A stretch of 64,000 nucleotides of DNA from an uncultured Bacteroidales bacterium. GTDB lineage: Bacteria > Bacteroidota > Bacteroidia > Bacteroidales > UBA932. A program made the translations under genes and the position numbers. Location of the stretch: positions 1 to 64,000 of the forward strand of contig ONDF01000004.1 of NCBI GenBank assembly GCA_900316525.1, in the 5' to 3' direction. This document shows, in pieces, positions 27,821 through 36,216 of this stretch (position 1 is the stretch's first letter; the number at the start of each line of letters is the position of its first letter). The notes beneath the pieces are model-generated. The model was not told the origin of the DNA and searched no databases. It was given only the letters and a program-made list of their open reading frames with translations.

Positions 27821-27958
27821 TTACAGGTCCTCCGGTTCATCCATCGGGTTAATTTTGTTGTCTCCTCCGATGCTGTCGCAAAAATTTTCCAGCAGTATGA
27901 CGAGAGCTTCCGCTTCGGGAGCCTCGTACACTTTTCGGGCAAGGGTAAAGCTTTTCAT
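27821..27958 (-). CDS. Small YxxP-type peptide upstream of the CotH gene
   Basis: 45 aa: begins MKSFTLARKVYEAPEAEALV, ends NKINPMDEPEDL. Stop and the next ATG are 1 base apart (translational coupling). Residues KVYEAPE....LLENFCDSIGG align with the peptides at 28477 and 36069. No signal peptide. Short YxxP peptides like this are common in Bacteroidales in front of surface-protein genes; their role is unknown. Confidence 0.72.
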   Translation of the reverse strand: MKSFTLARKVYEAPEAEALVILLENFCDSIGGDNKINPMDEPEDL

Positions 27959-28023
27959 CTAAATAGAGCTTTTGAATAATATAGTATAGGCTGTGTTAGG
28001 CAGCAATTAACAAAAATAGGCCG

Positions 28024-28054
28024 CAAAGTTATTGATAATTACGCAAATAATCAA
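28024..28054 (-). promoter_or_regulatory. Promoter of the peptide-CotH-mscS unit
   Basis: Minus strand: TTG (28052-28054), 20 bases, TAACTTTG (28024-28031). Predicted leader ~60 bases. Confidence 0.7.
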
Positions 28055-28299
28055 TAGAATGGTTCCCTTTTGTTTTGTTTATAGACCATTTTCCCCCGCA
28101 AGGCCTGACTGGTCGTATGGGTAGTTCGTCGAGAAAGATACCTTATAAATTAAGAGGGTGAAGGATCCGCAGCGGGCGGCGCTGGACAAAATCGTATCCT
28201 GGTAAACACCCAGGGCTGATTCCGCGCAAAGATGTGATTATGAATATGAAATGCTTTTCATTTTTGGGTCGCGAGAACACAGTTTTTTTACAAAAAATC

Positions 28300-28330
28300 T
28301 TGCAGGAAAGCAGAAAAAGCATTAATTTTG
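28300..28330 (+). promoter_or_regulatory. Promoter of the fimbrial unit
   Basis: TTG (28300-28302), 20 bases, TAATTTTG (28323-28330). Transcription would start near 28337, giving a long (~120-140-base) leader before the small peptide. Confidence 0.65.
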
Positions 28331-28376
28331 TCAGTTGAAAATTGTGCCGAAATGGATTGATGGATGTGAGAAGTAT

Positions 28377-28410
28377 GCACTTCGCATAACAGAAATTATG
28401 CGAACGTGTG
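28377..28410 (+). promoter_or_regulatory. 5'-leader stem-loop of the fimbrial unit
   Basis: TTCGCATAA (28381-28389) pairs perfectly with TTATGCGAA (28396-28404), extended after a 3-base bulge by GCAC/GTGC. Lies between the predicted start of transcription and the first ORF; possible regulatory leader element. Confidence 0.5.
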
Positions 28411-28476
28411 CGTAAATTGTTGGTATACAAATATATACAAAAATTTAATAGTTGTCTAATGAAACATCGGAACCAA

Positions 28477-28647
28477 ATGAAAAGGACGTATCGCTCCCCT
28501 TTGTCCACCCCGACGGAGGTGGAATTCGAGCAGTCCCTGCTTGTGGGCTCCATCCAGAACACGACGGAGCTTGTGAACATGGGTATCGACGTGCAGTACT
28601 ACGATCTCTCCCCGGAATCGGAGCAGTACGAAGTCGAGTGGTATTAA
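28477..28647 (+). CDS. Small YxxP/SxL peptide at the head of the fimbrial unit
   Basis: 56 aa from MKRTYRSPLSTPTEVEFEQS, followed by LLVGS and an acidic aromatic tail ending YEVEWY. An upstream in-frame ATG at 28459 (MKHRNQ) is an alternative; 28477 is chosen because the MK-basic-Y-x-x-P start matches the peptide at 36069. No signal peptide. The next gene starts 17 bases after its stop behind a strong SD. Function unknown. Confidence 0.65.
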   Translation: MKRTYRSPLSTPTEVEFEQSLLVGSIQNTTELVNMGIDVQYYDLSPESEQYEVEWY

Positions 28648-28664
28648 TCTTAGGAGGAATGGAA

Positions 28665-30251
28665 ATGAGAAACATTTGCAGAATGGCCCTGCTCGGCGCA
28701 GGCATCATCCTCTCCCTGGCGGGATGCCAGAAGGGGAACACGCCCGGTGAGACGACGGGTAAGACCGTCAAGTTCAATGCCACCTCCGGAAGCATCGACA
28801 CGCGTGCCGTCTTCTCCGGTGACGGAACCGGGACTGCCACGGATGACTTTGGCCGCAAGATCCTCTCCCACGAAAGAATCAACTGGGAAAAGGGCGACCA
28901 AGTCATGATTGCCAGCGACTACGCCACGGTTTATGGCGGGACGAACAAGTATGCAACCTATACGGTGTTCAACGTGACTCCGTCCGGAGACTTGAGCTAC
29001 GCTACTCTCGAAGAAAAGGACACCGATGAATTGTTCTTCATCGAAGGTCAGGACTCCTACAAGTTCTGGTCCGTCTATCCGGCGAGCGCCGGCTTCGGCA
29101 GGATGCTCCAGGAGCAGCATAAGGTGGAGTACAGGATCAGCCAGCGTCAGGCTCCTTTCGGGGCCCCCGTTGTCTCGAACCACACGATCAAAGGAAAAGA
29201 TGTGACCCTTACCACATTGGCTCCGGACCTGACCCGGGAGGCCGTCATGCTGGCCGCCGCCGAGAACCAGACCGAGCAGGCGAAGGTGGAACTGAAGTAC
29301 TATCCCGCCTTCACCGCCTTCGAATTCACCCTCAACTCCCGGGATGTGGAGCAGGGGATCAAGCAGGTCGTTCTCACCACCGCCGAGGGGAAAGCCCTTT
29401 GCGGCACCGTAGTGGCCTCCGTCGAACCTGAGGGCAGGAGCACCTTCTCCGATATTGCTTACTATCCGGATGGAAAGCTCATCTATACTTTCCCCGAGAA
29501 TTCCCTTATCTCTCCTACCAAGTACCTGACCTTCACGGTGTTGGCCCTTCCTGAAGACGTGAAGGGACTGACCCTGGAGTTCACGATGAACGACGGCAGC
29601 GTCACGCGTGCGAAGCTCCAGAACAAGGCCGACCATTCTCCCATGGAATTCGCGGCCTGCAAGAAGCACTGCCTCCGCGGCATTGCGGTTCCCGGAGGAT
29701 GGAAGTTCCTGTGGCTGGACATCAACGTGATGGAGTGGACCGAGATCGAGACCACCCAGAGCAACGACCACGCCGTGCAGGCCACGCAGTTCGCCGTCTC
29801 CGGTGCCAGCAACCTCCGCGAGCTCAAGGACGCGGTAAACAAGGTCGATGCCAATAAGGATTACCGTCAGTGCTGGGGCTTTGCACCCGGTGAGACCGTC
29901 ACGGTCAAGTACAAGATCATGATGCCCGACACCGGCACCTGGGAGGTGGAGAAGTTCGGTGACACCGGCGACTTCACGGTCACTGTCACCTCTTCCGCTT
30001 CGGAGGACGCCGTCACCCCGACGGGCAACAAGTACAGCGGCGCTCTGGTAGCCGGCTCCACCTATATCACGATGACGATCACTTCCACGGCCACGACCAT
30101 GAAGACGCTCTACTTCAAGACGACCGCCTCCGACGGTACCTCCAACTTCAGCCTGGATTCCGAGACCCAGCTGTATGACATGCGTGGTTACCACTACTTT
30201 ATCGTGAACGGTGATGCAACGACCACCTTTGCCAATCTCAACATCCAATAA
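28665..30251 (+). CDS. Fimbrillin-family lipoprotein
   Basis: 528 aa from MRNICRMALLGAGIILSLAGC (lipobox Cys21), with AGGAGG (28652-28657) 7 bases upstream; an in-frame ATG at 28659 is less well spaced. Residues 40-330 are fimbrillin-like: SGSIDTRAVFSGDG, INWEKGDQVMIAS (the W..GD motif), FWSVYPASAGF and PAFTAFEFTLNS. A C-terminal beta-rich region (about 400-528) is Thr/Ser-rich. Probable shaft or accessory subunit of a type V-like filament or a surface lipoprotein. First large gene of the unit. Confidence 0.78.
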   Translation: MRNICRMALLGAGIILSLAGCQKGNTPGETTGKTVKFNATSGSIDTRAVFSGDGTGTATDDFGRKILSHERINWEKGDQVMIASDYATVYGGTNKYATYTVFNVTPSGDLSYATLEEKDTDELFFIEGQDSYKFWSVYPASAGFGRMLQEQHKVEYRISQRQAPFGAPVVSNHTIKGKDVTLTTLAPDLTREAVMLAAAENQTEQAKVELKYYPAFTAFEFTLNSRDVEQGIKQVVLTTAEGKALCGTVVASVEPEGRSTFSDIAYYPDGKLIYTFPENSLISPTKYLTFTVLALPEDVKGLTLEFTMNDGSVTRAKLQNKADHSPMEFAACKKHCLRGIAVPGGWKFLWLDINVMEWTEIETTQSNDHAVQATQFAVSGASNLRELKDAVNKVDANKDYRQCWGFAPGETVTVKYKIMMPDTGTWEVEKFGDTGDFTVTVTSSASEDAVTPTGNKYSGALVAGSTYITMTITSTATTMKTLYFKTTASDGTSNFSLDSETQLYDMRGYHYFIVNGDATTTFANLNIQ

Positions 30252-30263
30252 CGACCAGAGAAT

Positions 30264-32681
30264 ATGAAAAAGATTATCGCATATATCGCAGTCGTCGCCG
30301 CCTTCGCCGCGGTGTCCTGCTCCCGCTCGGAAGTGGATTTCGAGAAGATGGAGTCCTCCCTGCTCACCATCAGCCTGAACCCCGACGAAATGGCGACCCG
30401 CGCCTCGGCGATTCCCGCCGTCGAGCCCGTCGTCTCCGAGTTCGACTGGTTCATCTATCCCGATGCGACCGGGACTTCCCAGCCTGTCTATCACGGTCAT
30501 TTCACCGTAGGGGAGAACCTCACTCCTGCCGGACCCAACACTCCGGACGAGTACACCAAGGATGCTCAGGGTTATCATCTCGGATTCGACCTCACAAGCA
30601 CCACTTATGCCGACCTGGGTCTCGCCTGCAACGTCTATGTGCTGGCCAACTATCCCGGAATCGACCATTCCAACGCGGCAAACCTGACGCTCGAGAAACT
30701 CCTCGCCCTGGAGATCGAGACCAACTTCGACGAGAAGTCTAAGAATTATCAGGCCATCAACAATTTTGTGATGGACTCCTATTCCGGTGACGACACCGCC
30801 GCCCACCCGCAGCTGATCCCGGTCCTCAAGGCCGTCACCAATGCGGCGGACAAGACGGTCGCCAACTTGAACGTTCCTCTGCGCCGCGTCGCCGCGAAGA
30901 TCACCTTCAAGCTCAACATCAGCGAACGGATCGACGATCCCCAGTCCGCCTCCAGTACCGTGAGGACCTACTGGCGTCCGCTGACCACGTCCGAAAACTA
31001 TGCGGCGTACATGGTCAACGCCATCGGTTATGCGACTGTCAACGGTGAGCCCAAGAATGCCGAAACCATGGCTCCGACCCTCATCACCGGCAACACCACG
31101 ATCACCGGCGGTCACCAGATTTCCTACGCGACCTCGCACGTCAAGACGGCGAAGGACACGCACGAACCCCCGCTCGTGTGGGAACTCGATCCCTTCTATA
31201 CCTATCCGGTTGAGTTCGACACCAAATCCAACAATGCCCCTTACCTGAAGATCGCGCTCCCTTGGGAGAACGTGGACGAGGCCGGCAATCTCACGGACAA
31301 GGGTGCCACCCTGTTCTACTACAAGGCCTATCTCCTGGATGAAAACGGGAAACCTCTGACCAGTTTCGACCGCAATACGCACTATGTGGTCACGGTCAAC
31401 GTGGACACCATCGGCGGCACGCAGGAAGACTATGTGACGCTGGACACCTTCTTCTACATCGCCCAGTGGCAGATTCCGGAGGACGGTACCTATGAGGGCT
31501 ACTCGGCCCCCCGCTTCCTGGACGTTGCCCGCCCGGTCTATTATATTTATGGTGACAACGACCTGACTGTCGCCGTGACTTCCAGCCACGTCATCGGCGC
31601 AGAGATTACGAGTGTCGACCAAAAGACCTTGTATGGCACGGACAAGATGACCACCGTGCCTTCGACTGCCAAAATTACAACCGAAGGAAAGGTTTCATTC
31701 AAGCTCGAGTATCCACTGAATACGGTTCTGGAAAGCCGTAAGATGGACATTACTCCCATTACCTGGACCGTCCGTGTCTATCACGCCGAGGATCACTCCG
31801 TTTATAAGGACGTGACGATTATCCAGTATCCTTCCATCTATGGCGAGTTGGACCATACGGACGATTGGCGCAGCAGATTTGTCAAGGGTGTTCAGGGTAA
31901 TGCGCCGACTTATGAGGACGGTCATCAAGGTGATGAACGGTATATTAAGGACGGCGTGCAGACAGCCGTTTATAATAACCACGGGACTGGCAATGCCAAT
32001 CTTCTGGGCTCTGTCGGCCAATATAAGGGTAAGTCCTATTATAAAACGGTCCTTACTGTTTCTTCGCTGGCTTCTGTGGCGAGTTTCAATTGGATTTTGG
32101 GCGACCCCCGTGTCCGGCTCGCCAATTCCGGCCTGTACGACATGACAATCAATGGCAGTACGTGGGGAAGAGATGACCTTGGGGACGCTTCTTCAAATTA
32201 TCTGGACGATTACCTTGCCGTGAATCCGGCCAATGCGAATTACATCGCTCCCAAGATGATGTTTACATCCGGCTATGCCGCTGACGGCCAGCATAGCAAT
32301 GAGCATTGGAAGAATGCTGCCGAGCGTTGCGCGGCCTATCAGGAAGACGGTTATCCGGCAGGACGCTGGCGTCTGCCTACTGAAGCGGAGATCCGGTTCA
32401 ACATCTTGCTGCAGACCTATGGCTATGTCGACAACAGCAATGTGGTTTTCCATCCTGACCATAATTACTGGGCGGCTACCGGTCGGTATTACTCGAAAGA
32501 TACGAAAGACTTTGTGACACCGGGTACGGCTATCCCCAGCAATGTGTCCAACCGCTGCGTGTACGATCTCTGGTACTGGGGCGATGAGCCTTACAACAAT
32601 AACGGCGAGCAGATCAAGGAAGGGGTAACACCCAACACCCCGGCCACGAAATGGCTTGGATTCAAGTTGACCCAGGATTAA
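30264..32681 (+). CDS. Large fimbria-associated lipoprotein (DUF4906/Mfa-like)
   Basis: 805 aa. Lipobox in MKKIIAYIAVVAAFAAVSC (Cys19). The N-terminal half has features of Bacteroidales pilin-type proteins (SLNPDEMATRASAIP, VYVLANYPG, VPLRRVAAKITFKL). The C-terminal ~150 residues (AAERCAAYQEDGYPAGRWRLPTEAEI...YWAATGRYYS) match the Bacteroidetes/Fibrobacter paralogous domain often at the end of tip proteins. Base use becomes more AT-rich after ~31,800, where the C-terminal domain starts, suggesting a domain shuffle. Start 12 bases after the previous stop. Confidence 0.72.
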   Translation: MKKIIAYIAVVAAFAAVSCSRSEVDFEKMESSLLTISLNPDEMATRASAIPAVEPVVSEFDWFIYPDATGTSQPVYHGHFTVGENLTPAGPNTPDEYTKDAQGYHLGFDLTSTTYADLGLACNVYVLANYPGIDHSNAANLTLEKLLALEIETNFDEKSKNYQAINNFVMDSYSGDDTAAHPQLIPVLKAVTNAADKTVANLNVPLRRVAAKITFKLNISERIDDPQSASSTVRTYWRPLTTSENYAAYMVNAIGYATVNGEPKNAETMAPTLITGNTTITGGHQISYATSHVKTAKDTHEPPLVWELDPFYTYPVEFDTKSNNAPYLKIALPWENVDEAGNLTDKGATLFYYKAYLLDENGKPLTSFDRNTHYVVTVNVDTIGGTQEDYVTLDTFFYIAQWQIPEDGTYEGYSAPRFLDVARPVYYIYGDNDLTVAVTSSHVIGAEITSVDQKTLYGTDKMTTVPSTAKITTEGKVSFKLEYPLNTVLESRKMDITPITWTVRVYHAEDHSVYKDVTIIQYPSIYGELDHTDDWRSRFVKGVQGNAPTYEDGHQGDERYIKDGVQTAVYNNHGTGNANLLGSVGQYKGKSYYKTVLTVSSLASVASFNWILGDPRVRLANSGLYDMTINGSTWGRDDLGDASSNYLDDYLAVNPANANYIAPKMMFTSGYAADGQHSNEHWKNAAERCAAYQEDGYPAGRWRLPTEAEIRFNILLQTYGYVDNSNVVFHPDHNYWAATGRYYSKDTKDFVTPGTAIPSNVSNRCVYDLWYWGDEPYNNNGEQIKEGVTPNTPATKWLGFKLTQD

Positions 32682-32695
32682 AAAATTGTAAGGAT

Positions 32696-34672
32696 ATGAA
32701 AAAGATTCTCTATAGCATTGCTGCGGCGGCGCTCTGCCTGACCGCCTGCCAGAAGGAAGCGTCCGAGGTTCAGCCCGTCGAACAGGCTGGCCGGGAAGTG
32801 GCGACGGTCACAGTGCCCTTCACCGTGAGCATCCAGACTTCGCCGGATGCCGCTACCCGGGCGGACGATCGGGTCGAACGGCCCGTGCTCAAGAACCTGT
32901 ACATCGCCATCTTCGGTGAAAACGGCGGCATGCTCCAGCAGTTCGTTCCCGCCAAGCAGGTTACTCCTTTCCGCTCTGATCCGTACGGCTTTGACAACAA
33001 GGCGGAATATGTCGCCGAGCTTCCGCTCATCGACCACGAGTGCCACCTCCATTTCATTGGCAATTTCTCCGGTGACATTTCCACGTTGGCGTTCGACTAC
33101 GAGAAGGACTTCATGGACAAGATGGCCGTGATGATCACGACGACGACCGATGAGGCCGGGCATTCTACCATCACGGACGCCCCCGTGGCTTTCTGGCAGA
33201 AGGTCGTCCTGGAAGATGGCATTCAGTCCGAAATCGATCCCACCACCAAAGAGGTCAAGATCGCCAAGGCAACCAAGGAGGCGCTCACTCCGATCGGCCT
33301 GGTGCGCAACTATGCGAAGATCACGGTGACGGCGAATACAAATGCCGACTTCCAGATCTTGAGCTACGCGCTGGTCAACGTCCCCTACCAGGGTTCCGTA
33401 GCTCCTTACCACCCGACGACGACGTACAACAACCTCTATACGCAGATGAACACGTACTGCGCTCCGACGGCCCCGGCCGACCAGAACTTCGTCACGGATC
33501 TCCTAAAAAGCGGTTACGGCGGCTATATGGGCGGCAACGACCTCATCTTCAAGGGCAATCCCGGGTATGGCTCAGCCAGGCACATCACGGATCCGGACAA
33601 TGGCCTGTATATGTACGAGCGCACGGTTCCTGAGAGAAGCGGCGAGCAGACGGGTGTGATTATCGAACTCAAGTGGAAAGACAACCTTCCCGAGAGTAAT
33701 CCGAATTACCTGCTGAGCGGCAAGACTTACTTCTACAAGATCGAGGTGCTGAATCACGATGGTGATTATTTCCCCATTTGCAGGAATGTCCACTACAACA
33801 TCAACCTGTCCAGCCTCACGGGTGAAGGTTATCTCGTCACGGGGGGAAATGAAAGCGCCGCTTTCGATGCCGCTTTCGCCGGCCCGTTCTTCGGAAACAT
33901 CTCCTCCTCCATCGAGACGGCGACCCTCACGACGATCAATGACAACCTTCGCCAGATATCCGTGAACCGGATGGACTATTTCTCCGTCAAGGGCGACGAC
34001 GAAGTGGACATCTACTTCCAGTTCTGGCTGGATAAGGACGGCGCCCCGTCCACCAGTACGGCGAACTATTACAAGGAAATCCGTGATGTTCCTTCCTACG
34101 ATCCTGCCATCAAGAGTGTCAGCGACATCGAGCTTGTGAATGATACTTCCAATCCCTACAACGGCTGGATGCACGTGAAAGTCACCCTGAATCCGAAGGA
34201 TCCCAATGGAAAGACGCTCCGTTCGAAACTGCGTGTCGGCGGTCAGAACGACTTGGGGATTGGCAGTCTGTTCCGTGACATCGTGTTCACGGTGATGGAG
34301 GTCCAGGACTTTACGGCGCAGACCAAACTCACCGTCAGTGCTGACAAGAAGGATGTGACCGTGACGGTTGGCATACCTAGGGACTTGCCTTATACGATGT
34401 TCCCGCTGCAGGTCAGGATCGAGTCCCAGGCGAACAACCTGACGACCAACCGCGCCGACCTCCCGGTCGCATACGGTCCTTCTGCCTTCACGGGCAAGAA
34501 CACCTTCTATTTCGTCAAGACGATCCAGTATAAGGACTACGTGGACACCAGTACCGGCGTGTACAATTATACGACCGAGTTCCCGTGCACGTTCACCAAT
34601 CTGGACACGGAAGAGGAGATCAGCGTCATGTTGACCGAAGCGAACGGGTTCTTCAACTCTAAGTTATTGTAA
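32696..34672 (+). CDS. Fimbria-associated lipoprotein (Mfa/Fim-like)
   Basis: 658 aa from MKKILYSIAAAALCLTAC (Cys18); the longer frame from 32651 overlaps the preceding gene and is rejected. TVPFTVSIQTSPDAATRADD and the early strands VLKNLYIAIFGENGGML match the N-terminal region of minor fimbrial subunits; RNYAKITVTAN is the strand shared with the 805-aa neighbour (LRRVAAKITFKL). Beta-rich throughout. The gene ends before a perfect terminator, so later genes are transcribed less or separately. Confidence 0.7.
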   Translation: MKKILYSIAAAALCLTACQKEASEVQPVEQAGREVATVTVPFTVSIQTSPDAATRADDRVERPVLKNLYIAIFGENGGMLQQFVPAKQVTPFRSDPYGFDNKAEYVAELPLIDHECHLHFIGNFSGDISTLAFDYEKDFMDKMAVMITTTTDEAGHSTITDAPVAFWQKVVLEDGIQSEIDPTTKEVKIAKATKEALTPIGLVRNYAKITVTANTNADFQILSYALVNVPYQGSVAPYHPTTTYNNLYTQMNTYCAPTAPADQNFVTDLLKSGYGGYMGGNDLIFKGNPGYGSARHITDPDNGLYMYERTVPERSGEQTGVIIELKWKDNLPESNPNYLLSGKTYFYKIEVLNHDGDYFPICRNVHYNINLSSLTGEGYLVTGGNESAAFDAAFAGPFFGNISSSIETATLTTINDNLRQISVNRMDYFSVKGDDEVDIYFQFWLDKDGAPSTSTANYYKEIRDVPSYDPAIKSVSDIELVNDTSNPYNGWMHVKVTLNPKDPNGKTLRSKLRVGGQNDLGIGSLFRDIVFTVMEVQDFTAQTKLTVSADKKDVTVTVGIPRDLPYTMFPLQVRIESQANNLTTNRADLPVAYGPSAFTGKNTFYFVKTIQYKDYVDTSTGVYNYTTEFPCTFTNLDTEEEISVMLTEANGFFNSKLL

Positions 34673-34690
34673 ATTAACGTATCGTCCTAT

Positions 34691-34724
34691 GTAGCAGGCC
34701 GGATCCGGCCTGCTACTTTTTTTG
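34691..34724 (+). terminator. Terminator/attenuator inside the fimbrial cluster
   Basis: A perfect 26-base palindrome (34691-34716) followed by T7-G. The ATG of the next gene is 14 bases beyond the T run. Confidence 0.88.
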
Positions 34725-34737
34725 TAATCCCATCCAG

Positions 34738-35955
34738 ATGACCACCTTGTTTCGAACCATCACACTCATACCGGCCGCCCTTCTCCTTGCGGCTGCCTGC
34801 GGGAAACCGGCCCCGGACCAGCTCGGCTTGGACACCACCGGGAAAGAGACGTATGAAGCCGTCACGGGTTCGGTGACGGATGTTGACGCTGGATCTGCGG
34901 TGCTGTCGGGCAACATCAGCACCACGGCGAAGGACCTGTCCGGGATCACGGCCGGCGTCATTTGCTCCACGTCCGCATCCCTGTCTGGCGGGAAAGAATT
35001 GCGGGCTGCGTCTTTCGGTGCTGGGAACTCGTTCTCCGTGAAAGCGTCTGACCTGTCCGCGGCGACCACCTATTATTTCGCAGCCTTCGTCGCCAGCGGC
35101 GGATCGTACAGCTACGGGGAAAAGAAGTCCTTCACGACCTCCTCCATCCCGGTTTCCGCCGTGACCCTGGACCGCGAGACCCTGACGCTCCCGTTGTCGG
35201 CCGGCTCCGTCCGGCTCCAGGCCACGGTCTCGCCGGCGGATGCCACCGCCCCGGTGCTGGTCTGGAACAGTTCCGCCCCTTCCGTCGCGACGGTTTCCGA
35301 CGGGCTTGTCACGCCCGTGGGCGCGGGCAAGGCCACTGTCTCCGTCACGGCAGGTGACTTTTCCGCCTCCTGCGACGTCTCCGTTTATGACTTCCACGCG
35401 GTCGACCTGGGACTCGGGGTCAAGTGGGCTGACACGAACCTGGGCGCCTTCACGGAGGACGACCCCGGAGACTTCTTCGCCTGGGGCGAAACGGTGCCGA
35501 AGGAGAAATACAGTTGGAGCAACTACAAGTGGGGGACTTCCAGTTCGGGTCCGTTCGAGCGCTACAACACCTCTTCCGCCTATGGACGGGTCGACGACAG
35601 GACCGTCCTCCTTCCGGAAGACGATGCCGCTACCTCCTGCTGGGGGGCGGAGTGGCGTATGCCGGACTTCGACGAGATGGAACAGTTGCGCAAGTCCTGC
35701 ACCTGGGTGTGGGACGCTGGCCGTAAGGGATATACCGTCACCGGTCCGAACGGAAATTCCATCTTCCTTCCCGCCGCGGGCCACCGGATTGGCGGGTCGT
35801 ACTACGGGAACGGCTCCATGGGCCGCTACTGGACATCTTCCCTGCGGGAAAAGAGCCCAGACTCCGCATTCATCCTCTCCTTTGATGACAAGCGGGCAAA
35901 CTGGGAATCCGAAAACCGCCTCTGCGGACTGTCCATTCGGCCGGTACTGCCCTAG
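34738..35955 (+). CDS. Lipoprotein with Ig-like and paralogous C-terminal domain
   Basis: 405 aa. Lipobox in MTTLFRTITLIPAALLLAAAC (Cys21). About 40-135: fibronectin-like strands (SAVLSGNISTTAKDLSGITAG, TTYYFAAFVASGG). About 139-220: Big_2-type Ig fold (VTLDRETLTLPLSAGSVRL, WNSSAPSVATVSDG). About 222-405: the AVDLGLGVKWADTNLGA...FFAWGET...YSWSNYKW domain typical of Bacteroidetes surface proteins. Likely a surface-exposed adhesive tip or stalk protein. Starts right after a terminator, so its expression may rely on read-through. Confidence 0.8.
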   Translation: MTTLFRTITLIPAALLLAAACGKPAPDQLGLDTTGKETYEAVTGSVTDVDAGSAVLSGNISTTAKDLSGITAGVICSTSASLSGGKELRAASFGAGNSFSVKASDLSAATTYYFAAFVASGGSYSYGEKKSFTTSSIPVSAVTLDRETLTLPLSAGSVRLQATVSPADATAPVLVWNSSAPSVATVSDGLVTPVGAGKATVSVTAGDFSASCDVSVYDFHAVDLGLGVKWADTNLGAFTEDDPGDFFAWGETVPKEKYSWSNYKWGTSSSGPFERYNTSSAYGRVDDRTVLLPEDDAATSCWGAEWRMPDFDEMEQLRKSCTWVWDAGRKGYTVTGPNGNSIFLPAAGHRIGGSYYGNGSMGRYWTSSLREKSPDSAFILSFDDKRANWESENRLCGLSIRPVLP

Positions 35956-36019
35956 AAGGCGGAATAAGTTCCTGATTGCATAAAACAGCTTTTCTCATCC
36001 TTGCAAAATAAAAAAATTG

Positions 36020-36027
36020 TATATTTG
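36020..36027 (+). promoter_or_regulatory. -7 element for the 36069-38850 unit
   Basis: TATATTTG, 42 bases before the small-peptide ATG. The TTG at 36001 is 16 bases upstream, shorter than ideal. Confidence 0.6.
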
Positions 36028-36068
36028 CAGATAACTCTATTTTTATTGGCAATATTAATTCTTTTGAT

Positions 36069-36212
36069 ATGAAAAAGAAATCACTCTACGAGGAGCCTGA
36101 AGTAATGGTTATCGTTTTGCAGGCGGAGCAATCTTTTCTTTCCGGGGATGATGAAACAAAAGTACAGCACTCTAATATAGAGGATGAGAGTGAAACCGAA
36201 GGAAGATGGTAG
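36069..36212 (+). CDS. Small YxxPE peptide upstream of the phosphatase gene
   Basis: 47 aa: starts MKKKSLYEEPEVMVIVLQAE, then QSFLSGDDETKV and an acidic tail ending ETEGRW. Shares [K/R]xxYxxPE....E..FLSG with the peptides at 27958(-) and 28477. The lipoprotein start follows after 4 bases, so translation is likely coupled. No signal peptide; unknown function. Confidence 0.72.
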   Translation: MKKKSLYEEPEVMVIVLQAEQSFLSGDDETKVQHSNIEDESETEGRW

Positions 36213-36216
36213 AGCA

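Larger units (their letters stand above)
27959..28476. other. AT-rich divergent regulatory region
   Basis: 518 bases between the CotH unit and the fimbrial unit, much richer in A/T than the flanks. Contains the two opposite promoters, a small hairpin CCTGG/CCAGG (28198-28213) and the stem-loop at 28377-28410. I find no gene of its own and no clear inverted repeats of an invertible promoter. Confidence 0.7.

Noticed and set aside
27959..28476. Invertible (phase-variable) promoter between the divergent surface units
   Set aside because: I looked for flanking inverted repeats of 12 bases or more around the promoters and found none; no recombinase gene nearby.
28650..31622. 990-aa minus-strand ORF opposite the fimbrial genes
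   Set aside because: Shadow of two lipoprotein genes with signal peptides, SD and matching family motifs on the plus strand.
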